From assembly GCF_018873765.1 (NCBI RefSeq), contig NC_057919.1, forward strand, positions 20,252,698 through 20,316,697: 64,000 nucleotides of DNA. The letters are read 5' to 3'. The stretch's first letter is position 1, and every line of letters begins with the position of its first letter. Made by a program: the position numbers and the translations under genes. Of the stretch, positions 32,233 to 44,920 are shown one piece after another. The notes under the pieces are model-generated. The model was not told the DNA's origin, did not search any database, and worked only from the letters and a program-made list of their open reading frames with translations. This DNA is from Telopea speciosissima (lineage: Eukaryota > Streptophyta > Magnoliopsida > Proteales > Proteaceae).

Positions 32233-33450
32233 TAGCTAACAGAGACGATTTGCAAAGACTCCATCCTCCCACTCTCTCTGGTCAGCAGCAGAAACCATCT
32301 ATAGTATATCCATCACAAATCCTTCAGGACAGTGAGCTGAGAGGATAATGTGGAGGAGTCACAAGCAGCTGACAGACTGCAATGTCAGCCAGCTATTTCA
32401 TGAAGGGAAAAAAAAAAAAAAGGCGATTGGGTGACAGAGTGAGACCGTGAAGGACAATGAAAAGCGAAGCATAATTCATCTTTCCAACATCAGCGGCGTT
32501 TCACCCTTTCACGTGATAGAGTTAGATTGGAATTTGGGTGTTGGTGGTGGAGCCCATTATTGGTTATTGGTGGTGACTATCACATGAATTGATGAATATG
32601 ATACCGCTCACATGGAATCAGTGAGATACCAAAAAAAGCAAAGGGCGTTAGTTATTCTGGTTTAGGGTTAGGACGGTTAATGCCTCAGAGGACATTAGGA
32701 CCATAGAGGTTGTAGTAGGGTACCCAAGAGCCTCAAGTGGGTGGTGGCGTGAGCGTGACAGTGAGGGTGTGATAATTTTCTTTATTCATCTACCTAATAA
32801 TAAGGTAACTTTTTTTCTATTGGACATTGAGAGTCTTAATCAATATTAAACAATAGCTAGCTAACCTTCTCCACTCCTGAACTTTCTGGTATTCCCATTT
32901 GTGTAGTAAATTTGATGATCAATGGCAGAGAATCTACTACTACCAAACAAAAATGTAGAGAATCTACAAGAAAAGAATTCATTTAAAAAAAAAAAAAAGG
33001 ATTGAGCCTCCCCCATAGTTTGAGGTGTACCGGTTTTGCAAGTGATTGATCCGATACTATGTCAATACCGTATTAGTGATATGATATCGATCAGGGGTAA
33101 GATGGTTAAAAAAAATTATTTTTAAAAGAGAATCAGCGGCAAATTTGTTTGATACTGTTAATACGAATCTCTACCATAATGGTTTCTACATTGATTGATA
33201 CGCATTCTTATGCGGTGCATTAAACCATGTTTTCCTCTACTCATAGAAAACAGTTTCACAAACCCCTAATCTGTGAGAAACAATAAAGGCAAAACAATCG
33301 AAAACCCTACAATAGATAACAATGAGATATGTCGCATACAATATGAGGGGGGAAACTTAGAATCTTTATCCTACGTTCCTAGGTTTTGTGATGAATCCAA
33401 TTTGATGGTGGATAAGTGGGTCTTGTAAGTTAGATGAGCCTGAATTAAGC
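32233..33450. other. upstream region of the receptor-kinase gene
   Basis: On the minus strand a weak TATA-like GATATACTATAG lies about 70-80 bases before the ATG. A run of 16 A is at about 32,409. 33,000-33,230 has scattered GATATCGAT / CAATACCG words like decayed repeat. No gene. Confidence 0.35.
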
Positions 33451-35349
33451 ATTGTGTATAAGATCATTAGAAAAGTGGTTTGGGCTTTGTTATCCAGGAT
33501 CGTCAAGGTGCTATATCCAGCATGAAATCGGTAGTTTGTTCATCCGACGATATTATAGTAGGGGAAGTTTTGGCTTACCATCAGCCTCTGTGTGGATGAT
33601 CTTCCGATTGAATCAGATTGTGAAAAAAGGTGGTCCAACTTATTCTTAATCCCTCTAGATCGTGTCCTATTTATATCTAAGATATTATTGGAGACATTAA
33701 TTGTTTCCATGTGCACAATTCTACTACAGTATAGCATCATTCCGCCTGTGATCGTTGAGGTGTCCTTATCAAGAGATGGCTTAATATAGGCGATTTAGAA
33801 GATCGGTGAGGGAATACAAACTTAATCCTACAACGACTAGAGAAGAAGATAAATAATAGCTACTTGTACTTGATTCGATGCATTTTAAAATCGTAAGACC
33901 TCTAAGTCAAAATGAATAATATCATGCTACGAGAAGGTTTGGATTTTTCCTTTATCATTTTATTCTGGATTGATACCGATCCACCGATACGAGATCCATC
34001 AGAAAACTGATATCAGACCCTAAAACCATGGCTGGAAAAGGATCCAGCAGCTCTGAGATATAAAAAAACCAGAAACACATCCTGAGACTGCGAATGCGAC
34101 TGATGAGTGAGCAGTCCCAACTCCCAGTCCCGTTTGTAAAGACAGAGAGAGTCGGAGGGCCTATTGACGGGCTCACGAGTGATGGAGGTGTAGAGATCCA
34201 ACAACGCCATCAAATCAAGGGCCCCTCCTCTCCCTTCGCTTACTTTTTTAAAACTTTCCAACGGTCAAACGGGACCATGACTTGTTGCTCTCACTCGTAT
34301 TGAAACACAGACAGGTTGCCCTTTTGTGGGAGCTACGCCGTCTTACCTCCTTCGTATATCTTAGAGGACGAGAGGTATCTAAGCAACACACCAATACACC
34401 AATGAGATGCGACAAAACAACATCACATGTTGAAGGATGCTGCCTGAAGTCATTTAATGTGTAGAAGAGATATAGCCACAAATGCCGCTCTTACTCTACT
34501 CAAACAGGTTTAGAGAAACTTTTATGAGTTTTATCCTTAGACCCTATTGGACTGTTTGTATGATGAAAAAACAGAAGGGTGGAAACGTGTACTTATTTCT
34601 CATAAACTCCCACAAGGAGGAGTCGTCTGATCAAGGAGGGTTGGGAAACTTACAAGACACCTCACTCACTTTCAAATAAGTTTGCAACAAGGTTAGGTTG
34701 GGTCGGGATTTTTAAAACCTAACCCCTGAGTCCACTTAGCTTGGTCCAGGTCCGGCCCTAACTCAGGCCCAGAAAAATCTAACTCTAACCCTCCCTTAGG
34801 GCTGGGCCAGGTTGGCCCTAAGTAACTTGACCATAGAATAGGGAAAAAAACTGAACATAGAATAGGGAAAAAAAGATGTAGGGCCTGGGTAAGGCCAGGA
34901 AAATAAGAAGAAGAGGTTGGGTTGGATCGGACTAGGCTCAGCCCAAGACCTCAACCTGGCCTTGTCCTGACCCACCCTTTGGGTCAGGGTATTTCAACCC
35001 TGGCCCTATTCAGGCTTAGGGCGGGCTCAAGCTAACATCGCCAAATTTACAATCTTACTTTTAAAGTCCTACCAATTTCATAGGGACTTTGGTACTATTC
35101 ATGGAAAATCTATGTTGTGTCTATCTCTCTCTCTCTCTCTCCCACCAAATCTCATCCCATTAAAAAGAAATTATTCTATCATTTCCTTCCCTTTCTTATT
35201 CTTGTAAACCTAACCCACAACATGTGAGATCTACTCTCACAAGTTTCCCACCTCTTTTTATTCGTCAAACAAATAGAACCTTATATTAATGGGACATATG
35301 ACCCCGGATTTGGAAGGAGCTATTATGTAAATATTTACTAGGGCAAAGA
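33451..35349. other. intergenic, degenerate repeats
   Basis: No gene supported. 34,685-35,040 is a stretch of GGTTGGGTCGGG / GGCCCTAA / GGCCTGGG words closely like 61,550-61,900, marking a dispersed decayed element. (TC)n lies at about 35,123-35,141. Confidence 0.4.
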
Positions 35350-35725
35350 AATGTGGTTTTCTCGAGTAACGCTTGCACCAATGTGATGGCCAATGAGAGC
35401 ACACATAGGAGCATCAACATAGATGTGATTTTTCATTTAATAGGGGGGGGCAAGGTGGTACTTTTACATGCTCCTATGTTTAGGCATAGGAGCTACACGA
35501 CTACTAGGTGTTCTTTTTACATATTTACTATATCATTTTAGGGGAAAAGAACGCTACATACCTAGGCGCGTGGCCCCAAAACCTAGACATAAGGGGCATG
35601 AAATGATTGCCCCACCCCATGGAAAGGCGAAAATCTTGCCCCCTGTGATGCTTCCGCGCATGTTCCCATTGACCCCACGCTAGCGAATGGGCCATGCGAC
35701 CAGGTAGGATTCTCTTGCCCATCAT
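35350..35725. mobile_element. two GC-rich foldback repeats in tandem
   Basis: 35,395-35,510 has ACATAGGAGCATCAACATAG and, inverted, ATGCTCCTATGTTTAGGCAT around a G run. 35,537-35,725 (GGGGAAAAGAACGCTACATA to AATGGGCCATGCGACCAGG) matches 23,356-23,610, including CCTAGACATAAGGGGCATGA and CATGGAAAGGCGAAAATC. Confidence 0.5.
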
Positions 35726-36579
35726 TTAATTAAATTCGAGATATACTGTCTAATTTTTTAAATGCAAGCACATCCTTAGGTGTGATGATAATTGCGAGAA
35801 TTGCGAGTATGATTTAATCTAAAGTACACGTGTAACAACATTCATCTATTTGTTTATTAGTACTCTTCTTCATCCTCAATACAAGGTTGTAATAAGAATT
35901 GCACTCCTTGTTGGGGTAAGATGTCTTTGTATTTTGTTGTGTGGGTTTGTGGGCTGATTATGAAAGACCATTTTAGGTTTATATGAGCATTTAGTAAATT
36001 ATACCTATATAATAAATAAATAAAAAGGCGTACCCAATGCACAAGACTCCCACCATTATGGGTTCTAGGGAGGGTCATAATAGCCTATATAATATTGCTA
36101 TGAATTTGTAGCGAGGATATTCTCTGTAACCTGAGAGAGGTGTGGGAATGAACTGTTATAACCCTATTCTCCATTGATAGTGAAATAGATCCCATCTCAC
36201 CATGCCCATGGACGTACACAATTTTGCCAAACCATGTTAATCCTCGTATTGTATGATTGTTTATTTGCAATTTCTATTCATTTTCTCCGTCGTTTTAGGT
36301 TTTAGTTTCTACAACCTTTAAAAAAAGAGGGAAGGGGGGGGTACTTTAAAGAGGGTGATATATGTCCAGTGGTAAATTTCAAATCTAGAATGAATATTTG
36401 TAGTGGTATATTATTCAAGCTGATGACCATTTTAAGGGCATGATTATAATGCTTCTGTTTTCTTAAGCATCCTTATTAACATCACTTAAAGTAAAGTAAT
36501 AATAATTTCTTAGGTTGGAAATGTTTCTTATAACAACTATGTGGGTGGGACCTCTTGTTGGAGATTTTCAACATAATGG
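35726..36579. other. intergenic, no gene seen
   Basis: AT-rich with a short G run near 36,335. No inverted-repeat element or coding could be assigned. Confidence 0.35.
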
Positions 36580-37336
36580 TGTTGGGAATAGTCCCACATT
36601 GGAAACGTAGGAGTATATACTTTGGTATATTTAATATAGCTCTATCTATAGTTTAAGTTATTAAACAAAAGGTTGCTACGGTGTATGTGCGAGCTACCGT
36701 GTATGGGAGAGGTCTTTCGCTCGAGCGCGCAATGAGCGCGCGGCGTGGGCAATGGTAGAGGCGTTAGTGGCGCATGCACTTGGCACTTTGCACGCTTGCA
36801 TCACTCGAGCAAGATCTCGATCGGGACGTTCCTTTTAAACAAGTGGTCCGATTTGAATCGGATGAGATCAACGTATTCGCTGATCAACGCTATGGTGGTT
36901 AAAACTCGGACGGTTTAGATCGCATAGCACGATCTAACGGCCTGCATTCAAAGATGAAAGAATCCATCGCTTGGGAACAGGTGCCAAGTGGCTTATTAAT
37001 ATTCGTAGGATTTTCAAATTTGAAAAGATCCAAAAAAAAAAAAAAACGTTCTCTTCTTCTCCTCATTCTCGAGTGATCTTGCAAAGAGTCTGCTTTTGTC
37101 GCAGGAAACAGATTTCTCTCACATCGGCTTTCTTGTTTTCAAAAGGCTTTTGAAACCGTTTCCAGTGCTTCGCTTGTGCAATACGCAGCCAGGATAATCA
37201 ACACGCTTGAGGCTTCATTGTATCCCCGAGACAATTCGCCCGCAACCTATTTGCATCCGGAAGTAGGGACGAATTTCGCCTTAAGGAAAGCAATCGCAAC
37301 GCGCCTTGAAGGTTCAAGCCAATTCCTGTTCTAACA
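36580..37336 (+). repeat. putative LTR, ~757 bp
   Basis: It begins TGTTGGGAATAGTCCCACAT, a start seen in many plant LTRs, and ends CCTGTTCTAACA, giving TGTT...AACA termini. A TATA-like and transcribed-leader region follows internally. Just after it, TTTCTGGTATTGGAACTC resembles a primer-binding-type sequence. No coding region or second LTR follows, and the flanking 5-mers do not match, so it may be the 5' remnant of a truncated element. It is locally GC-richer (GAGCGCGCAATGAGCGCGCG). Confidence 0.45.
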
Positions 37337-38849
37337 CCTCTAAACGATTATTTCTGGTATTGGAACTCCTCTTTCCCTCCCCAGCTGAATCTCAGTTTTT
37401 TCATGTATAGCGTTCACCATTTAAGTTAACAAAAATTTCAAATATGAAAATCTCTCTCAGTGCCATCCAATGTTAAGCTATTCCTCCCATCCTAAAGAAA
37501 GAAAATAGGTAAACATAGAAAGCTTACTAGCACCAATAATGCTAAATAATTTCCATCACCAACTCCAATTCTGCGCCATAGTGGTGTATATTGGGGATTA
37601 AATTCTTTTCCAATTTCTTGATCCCCGAGTGCGATGCAGTTCAGGGTTGAGAGGTCGACACCTGGCAAGCACGACATCCAATGTTCTGAAGTTGATTGAG
37701 TCAGTTTTTTTTCTTTCTTCCCAAGCTCGACACCATTAGATGTTGCGTCTGCACTTTTAGGGAATTGGAGAGGATTTTTTTATGTATATTGATCACTCTG
37801 ACCATTGAATGGATGGCTCGTGTGTATGTATACCTAGGGAGTGTATGAATGACACCTACATAGCTGTGTTTAAAAATTGACATCTTTATTTAATTGTCTC
37901 TTATCTTATTTCTTAATGTACTTAATGCAGTTTTTTCAAGGAGGGTAAATCTATCATTTCACATAGGAATTGTATTAAATGTTCCATTAAATGACTTTCA
38001 ATTTTTGAAAATTCTTTTTTTACCTCTATTTTAAGTACTACAGCAATAAAAGTAAGGCTACAAATCTATTGACACCTTAGGGGATGTTATTTAAAGTTGA
38101 CATGCATTGATTAAAGTGGTTCATAATCTTGTGAAATTAATTTTTCAAATAATTTTTAGTCAAGAAAAATATTCTAACACTTGTTGACCTCGTATTGAAC
38201 AAATTAACATATGATTAGATGATAATATACGTATGAATACCCATAAGAAAGTATGGGAACAATTTTTCTTCATCCACGAAATCTCTTTACTCGTCATTGT
38301 AATTTCATTAGTATTCTCATCCCTCTATATTAATAAATATTCGAAAATATCCCTTCTAACTATTCCAAGAGTCTCATCCAAGTGAACCACCCTCTTTTGA
38401 GGAATTGAGAGTGGTGGTGGATCCTTTAGAGGTTTCACACTTTCACTTTCAATTCTTCCTCGGATTAAACACGAAAAAATAAAATAAAAAATAACTTGTA
38501 ATGGGAATCTGCCCTTAATCCAAAATTAACCTCAATAGGACGTAGCTGCCTAGGTATAAATTGTGAGTCTGGTGTGGGTAAGAAGTGACAAAAAGCAGAA
38601 GATGATAAAAGAGGCAAGAATTATAAGTGGGCCAGTGGGGTACGTATGTATCACTTCACTGTTTTCACATTTAAGGTCATGATAGAGAACCATTCTTTCT
38701 GTTTTTTCACATTTGTTTACTTTCTTTGTAATGATGCTTTTGATGACGCGCTAATCTCGCCACAGAAGAAGCTCGCTAAGATTTCTTGTGATAGACTTCA
38801 GTAATCAATTATAATGTCTACTAATTCGTTATGATTTGTTTCCTAAGTC
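37337..38849. other. intergenic, no gene seen
   Basis: AT-rich with several short ORFs lacking any domain. No repeat family of this window was recognised here. Confidence 0.35.
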
Positions 38850-38864
38850 TTCCTCAATTCGTTG

Positions 38865-39085
38865 CATGGATGTAGGTAGGTGTCCGGGCCATCAGTTTTA
38901 CTTAGGGTTAGGGACCTACCTACTTAGGGGCAGCGAGGGGGCACAATGCCACACTTATGTTACCTACATATTAGTACTATTATATGTCAAGAAGGGTGTG
39001 GGGTAGGGGTCGAACCCTCGACTCCTTGAATTATTGCCACTCCCATTGGGTGGAGGCCGACCACTGAGCTAGAAGGTCATCCCTG
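38865..39085 (-). mobile_element. tRNA-derived SINE candidate
   Basis: On the minus strand CTAGCTCAGTGGTCGG matches an RNA polymerase III A box, and GAGGGTTCGACCCC about 45 bases later matches a B box. The rest does not fold into a tRNA acceptor stem, so this is a tRNA-like head rather than a tRNA gene. A body of about 130 bases rich in GTAGGTAG/CCTAAG words follows towards 38,865. The 3' end and tail are uncertain. Confidence 0.5.
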
Positions 39086-39600
39086 TGGGATCCACTTTAT
39101 GTAGTGTAAACTTTCTTAGTAACCACTTCTTAGATAAGGAATCAGCCGGTAATGGGTCAAAATTCTAGAAGAAAAAACAGAAGGTTATTCAAGATTTTCA
39201 AAATTTTTTTTTTAGCTTTAATATAAATACATACAAGAGAAAAGTTTCATTGATTTTTTGCTGTTTTATTCTATTAACTAAAAAATTATGAAAAATGAAG
39301 ATCCAATATATTCAATCCCAAATTGAAAAGCGATTGAAAATCTAAAGCCTTCATGGGGATGATCGATTTGGTTGATGCTATAGTCAAACTCATTTCTGAT
39401 TCTAGCCTCTCTAAAGCCATCGTTGGGAATAGAATCCTTTGCTCTATGGCTATAACCAATGTACTTCTTCTGGTTGATCAGGAATAAAGTTGTTTTATAA
39501 AAAGACAGTTTGAAATCCATTTGCAATTCTGCAACTAATCCTTCAATGGGAAAGGGATCGATCTTCAAATCCATGTTCCGAATCCGATTTTTACCTCCTC
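39086..39600. other. intergenic, no gene seen
   Basis: AT-rich. 39,300-39,600 is open in several short frames, but no protein family is visible. It may be part of the retroelement whose RNase H relic follows. Confidence 0.3.
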
Positions 39601-39646
39601 CTCTCTCCTTCACTCTTCACAACACCAACCCTTACCCTCTTCTTTT

Positions 39647-40111
39647 TTGTTGCATTTGGACACAAGAGAAGTTGCACTACTTATTTCCGATGGTAGCTCT
39701 GATCCAGGAACTAAGAGTGGAAGTTGGGGTTCAGTTTTAATTTCTAATAATAATTTTATTGCAGCCTCAATGAACTTTGGTTCTGCAAGAACAACACAGG
39801 AAACAGAACTCTGGGGACTCTTACGAGGAATCAAAGAAGCACTTCTTTTGGGATGCAAGAAATTAGAAATTTAAACTGACTTGTTGAAGATTTCTCAATG
39901 GTTATCGGATTCGGATGATCACCCGTGGTCATGGACTCTTTTTCATTTCCTTTTTGATGTAAAATTTAATTTCAATCTTTTTTCTTTTGTGGTGATTCAC
40001 AAAAAACCAAGGCTGTATATCCAGTCAGCTCATAATCTCTCTTATTATGTTATACTTAGGAGTTTGTTATCTTCAGAACTTTCTATTACTGTACCTATTA
40101 TATTTAATTAA
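39647..40111 (+). pseudogene. RNase H domain relic (LINE-type, RVT_3)
   Basis: The plus strand reads ISDGSSDPGTKSGSWGSVLI, later TTQETELWGLLRGIKEALLL and KKLEI, then a TAA, then TDLLKISQWLS in the same frame. Asp, Glu and Asp of the RNase H active site are all visible (in SDGS, ETELWGL and TDLL), but the TAA at 39,872 breaks the protein. This arrangement is the C-terminal RNase H of plant LINE reverse transcriptases. No RT part is recognisable upstream. Confidence 0.65.
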
Positions 40112-40834
40112 TAGCAATTTTTTATCATAAAAAAAAATAAAGAGATTGAAAATCAAGCATAATCAAAATCGATGTCAACCAATTCTAATCCAGATTTTTT
40201 AACTAAAAGATAGATAAAATATTTTAAGGGAAAAATATTAATGCCAACATGGAAATTTCTACATATTTCCTCTCACAAGCCATCCGTGTACCTCACTTTC
40301 TTTCTTTATTAAATCCTCTTATTAGACGATTTGATTCCCCACTCTCTCATTAGTAGAAAATTGCACTTTGACATCATAACGATCTCTCAGTATTTATAAT
40401 TATGATTATATAACTTTATGGGATATGACATATAGGAATCTGGAATAATGGATTTGCTTAATAAGTGGTATTTTATCCACGTTAAAGCCTTTAAAAAGGT
40501 TTTCCTTTTGTTCAAGTCTCTTATTAAGTGCACTTTTCTACGTGCTCCATCATATTTATTCTATATTCTCATTGATTAGCTACCATGATTTTTGCCGATT
40601 TGACAGCAAATCGAGTTATTAGTTTTTGTTTGAGCTAGCCGATTCAAAAAAATTTAAAGATTCTAAGTTGGCCAAGAAGATGACTCAATCAAAGTATGGA
40701 CTAGTTTTCAGTTGTTTACTAAGGTGATCCCGAAGAAGGAGATGGTGTGGCCAAAATGATGTCTTTCTATTCTTTGGGAGATTTCGTTTTTAATTTGGAA
40801 CAATGATAATTTTGTAATAGGAAAAAGGAGTATG
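40112..40834. other. intergenic, no gene seen
   Basis: AT-rich sequence without recognisable elements. Confidence 0.3.
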
Positions 40835-41155
40835 TCCGGGAGCATGGTCCCTGCTCCTATGCCCTGATCAATGGAAACATGCATGCAAGCATCATCTAGG
40901 AGGTATGATAGTCATTTTGCAAGCCTTTGTGGCTGGCGCAGGGGCCATGCTCCCCAACAAAGAACGCTTACTCTTTTGTAATGGGAGAAAGAATGTAGTC
41001 AAGCTGCGTAGCATATGCTAGCATCTTCATGTGTCTATCTCTCCTCTCTCCTATGAATGACATATTTGCCCCTATTGTGGAAGGAGAGAAATAGACATAA
41101 GGAGGTGCAGCGTATACTATGTAGTTGGATAGGGAACTCCATCTCTTTTGTAATA
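40835..41155. mobile_element. GC-rich foldback repeat next to a family-1 foldback
   Basis: 40,835-40,980 carries CATGGTCCCTGCTCCTATGC...GGGGCCATGCTCCCC and the GGCATG/CATTTTGC words of the GC-rich family. 40,984-41,152 is a hairpin with TGTCTATCTCTCCTCTC on the left and AGGAGAGAAATAGACA on the right, a relative of 6,361-6,528. Confidence 0.5.
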
Positions 41156-41199
41156 TTTAAAACTGAGCATGAAGCAGTTATATATTTATATATCAGATC

Positions 41200-41415
41200 C
41201 TTCTAATGGCCCATAGTCCACTAGGGGTGACAGCCCAAGGGGCGGCCAAGGTGGCGTCCTAACTTCTAGAGGAGTCGAGGAGAGGGAGGTCAAAAGGGAA
41301 GGGGAGGGGGAAATAAGGATGTCTAACATCCGAAAGGGGTGTGAATCGAAACAACAACCTTTCCCTTGGACTTAGGCCAATACCCTACTGCACTGGCAGC
41401 CACTACACACCAAGA
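41200..41415 (-). repeat. possible second tRNA-derived SINE
   Basis: On the minus strand TGGCTGCCAGTGCAGTAGG precedes GTTGTTTCGATTCACACC by about 35 bases. The second resembles a B box (GTTTCGATTC) and the first is a poor A box. A G-rich stretch follows. Weaker than the candidate at 38.9 kb. Confidence 0.3.
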
Positions 41416-42527
41416 ACTACTTCCCCAAACATGAAGTGGTTTGGTGGTTTAGGTGGTTAGCTAGTAAAACTGAGGAGAAGTTAAGGTGGTTTGGTTATAG
41501 GGGAACTTTGCCTTTTTTTATCACAAAAAAGGGTGAAAAAAAGACCGAAGGGAAAAACCATCCTAAATTTCAAAGAAGGAAAAAAAAAATCCCTTCTGTT
41601 TATTACCAAGAAAGTTAATATTGAAACTATAACTGTGGTTCCCTTGCCCTAAAGAAAATGAGGGAAATGCCTTGATTGTACATGCCAAAGTTCAAGTAAA
41701 CGTTATCGACAATGGGATCAGCCTTTGTTGATTCTGATTCAGTCAGAATTGGTCGAGAATCAGCCTGAACCCTAGAAACCCATCCTAGATCGGTTAATTC
41801 TGATCAACAAGAATCAGGCTTGGTCAATTTCGATTTAAATCATTCTATTTGAGCAACTGCATTCTTGCTTGGTCAATTCTGATTTAAATCATTCTATTTG
41901 GTTAACCGATTCAAATTTTTATACCTTGCGATAGACATAGATAAATTTAAATTTAGAAGAAAGATCTCCACGCGCAAATGTGAGGATCTTTTCCCACATC
42001 CTGACCATGTGGGATCTATACTGACACTCTCTTTCTTTATCATATGACCATCAGGGGTTTTAGTAATTAGTATCGGCATTGGTCTCGGCGATACCACCCA
42101 ACCAACGTCTAATAGGATCATCTAACCTGACTCACCGATCCTGTACGGTGTGAATGGGTTGAGTCGACTCAGAAAGTCCAGGTATCTAACGTCTACCCTA
42201 TTATATTCCACGGATCTTATTCTGATTCCTATTGGGTTTGATACAGTGTATATTCCTACCCTTGTTTCAAGGCTTTAACCAGTAATGAGTATCGCATAGG
42301 TATTCATTAGAAGAGAAGCAATTTAAGCCCAGCCCACCAAATTTTAGATTGGGCTCATTGCTAGGTCCGGTCCTACCCATATAACAGATGGAAGGACAAT
42401 ATGATGCTAAATAATCCTAGCTACTTTCAGTCATGCAATCATATATAAATACAATTGAAAAAAAGAATGAAATTTTCATACACCATACAGCCTCTTCTCT
42501 ATTTCTTTCTTTTTCTAATATATGTTT
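41416..42527. other. intergenic, degenerate repeats
   Basis: 41.73-41.91 kb has direct copies of TTGGTCAATT(T/C)(C/T)GATTTAAATCATTC. 42.05-42.30 kb has scattered GGTATC-type words. No gene. Confidence 0.35.
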
Positions 42528-42706
42528 AAAGGGAGCATGTTATTTGTGGGGGAGCGTAAGGGCCACGTGCGTGGAAGCCAATGAGAGTGTGCACACTGGC
42601 ATCTTGAAAGGCGAGATTTCCGCCTTTCAAGGGCAGGACAGTCATTTAGTTCCCCACTGTGTCTAGGAGTGGCTTGCGCCCCCACCCCCGAATATTTTCC
42701 CATATT
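42528..42706. mobile_element. GC-rich foldback repeat family member
   Basis: It starts AAAGGGAGCATGTTATTTGT. It contains GCCAATGAGAGTGTGCACAC, GGCGAGATTTCCGCCTTTCA and ACTGTGTCTAGG, and ends in CCCCGAATATTTTCCC. It is aligned with 21,490-21,665 over its length. Confidence 0.55.
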
Positions 42707-44759
42707 TAACTGCTGTGAAACGATTTTCTATTAATTGGGGGGGGGGGCTTTTTAAATGAAGCATGGTCCAATTGTAGTTTTGTATAAAAGCATACCAATA
42801 GGGCTGGGCTGGGCTTATGGGCCATTACCTACTAACAACATGAGGAGCAAGTAGCCAGCCCAGACTCTTCATCTTGTAACAGTTAGGATGTCAATCGGTT
42901 TTGTTTAGTTTCAGTTCGGTTCCGGATACAATATGTAAAAGTCGAAATCAAATCGTAACCGATTAATTTTCATAACCTCAAAACCAAAACTAAATCGAAT
43001 CGGTTTGGTTTTATTTGCTTCTTATTCAATTTCTATATTTGGTTTCATTTAGTTTGCATACGGTCTCAATATTCGCCATTAATGATAGCTTAAATCTCTT
43101 CTTTGCCTTGTCCAAGAGAGCACTGCTTTAATGGTTAGTTATCTGAGTTCTTTAGTCATCCGGTGAGTATGCTCTGAGGTTGCCTCTCTGAGGATCCTCC
43201 TCATCAGAAAACTATGGATTGACAAACTTGGTAAAATAGGATTCTTGCCGATAAGTCCCTTGAGATTAGTGGTGGGTTTTCAGGAGAAAGGTTGTTCAAT
43301 ACCCTGTTAGTTTATTTCGGGAAACCTTCAGCAAGGATACTATTTTCTTTAAGAATACAAACCCTTTAATGGTATCAGTTTACATAGAAATAACCTGATG
43401 AAACGAATGTCATTGGAAAGGATTATAAACTTATAAAGATACAGTCCCACAATGTTTTATCTGTTATTCTTCAACCCTTTTTGCATGACTCAACGAAGAA
43501 ACCCATAATAGGTAATTTCCCACAACTCAACAAAGACACATGATTGTAGGGTTTAGTATGATTTAGGTTTGGTTTGATAGATAGGGTTTCATTTCTTAGG
43601 TTTGGTTCAGTTCAAAAAAGTATTTTCTATTTAAAACAAAAACCGAACCGAATGAAAATTCACTTTTCAAAACAAAACCAAATCAATAAACTTATTCAGT
43701 TCAATTCGATTTGATTTTAAAAGGTCAGTTTCAATTGCGATTCTTTCACTCTCCAGATATTGTATTACATTCTCAAGTGTAGAAAAATTTACATTTCGTT
43801 TCTAACCTAAGAAAAAAAAAGGGATAGTTTTTCTTCGCCGTGTGGTCAAGGAAGAATCCATTCAGCCACTTTTTCTCAGTAAATGTCAAATAATAATCAT
43901 TAAATCTAGGCCATTGAATATGAGCCCAGGTGTCTAATCAGACAAATATACCTTTATCTAAACATACAATAAATGGGATATATAAATATGCATGCAAAAC
44001 TAATACATATACCAAAAATAATTCAGATACCATGATATGAAAAGGAAAATACAATACAAGAACATAAGGAAAGTTCATTTTAGTACATATTTGTGTTTAA
44101 GCAGGATTGTTATGAAATTCCTTAATTGTAACCTAAAAATTAGGAAAATTATCAAAGAGAGATATATGAAACCCAAATTTCATATCACTGTTAACATCTA
44201 TCACCATCTACTGGAAATTGGTTTGCTGTTCTTCTAAATCTAAAAGCAGTATGGCATAAGATGTGTCTTCATTTTTATTTTTATTTTTTTGGTTCTTTTT
44301 CAAAAGTGATTCCTTCTACGTACTGTTCTATTAGTTGTAAAGAAATATGATTTGATACGAAAAGAACTAAAGAAACACTTCTATTGACACCAAAAGCTTG
44401 GAAAGGATTCTTCACTCCTCGATTCTCCATCACTAACTCTAAGATGGCATGTCATAGGAGTTGACGGAGTTGACATAGCCTGATCAGATGCCTTGAATTG
44501 TCTCCCACCAAATTGTTATAATAATTCTTTTTATTTTTATTATTTTTTTTGGTTAGAGGAATCATTATGACTCTTGGATGAAAGTGGAAGAATATTTACG
44601 GAACTTTGTTTAAAAGGGAGAGTATTTATGTTTTTTCCACAATAGCTGAGTTTAGAGTTCAGACCAGGTACAATGTCCCATCATTGCTTCGTTGATCAAT
44701 TTTGTTTTTTTGTTTTTTTTGTATAATTGTCTTAGATAATTTAATAAAATAAAGTAGTT
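42707..44759. other. intergenic, degenerate repeats and AT-rich DNA
   Basis: 42,885-43,080 (opening GGATGTCAATCGGTTTTG) and 43,550-43,745 hold GGTTTGGTT/AACCGAA words of the decayed repeat seen elsewhere. No gene. G run near 42,738. Confidence 0.35.
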
Positions 44760-44920
44760 TTTTTGTTCGAAAGTGTGGCTTAAGCCAACAATCCCATGAG
44801 TCTATCTCTCTCCTCAAAATAAGGGGTCAGAGATATCTTTTCATATGGGGAGAAGAGAGATACATTCATGGGAGTTCTGGCTTAGGCCATACTCTCAGAC
44901 AGAGAACTTTCTCTCTTTAA
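44760..44920. mobile_element. foldback MITE, family 1
   Basis: Arms: GTGTGGCTTAAGCCAACAAT and GTCTATCTCTCTCCTC on the left; GAGAAGAGAGATACATTC and TCTGGCTTAGGCCATACTC on the right. It has the same arm words and length as 6,361-6,528. Confidence 0.6.

Noticed and set aside
38990..39085. A tRNA gene on the minus strand
   Set aside because: A and B boxes are present, but no acceptor or anticodon stem can be formed; a SINE head fits better.
39278..39613. 111-codon minus-strand ORF
   Set aside because: No recognisable motif; it lies next to a plus-strand LINE relic and is probably antisense chance coding.
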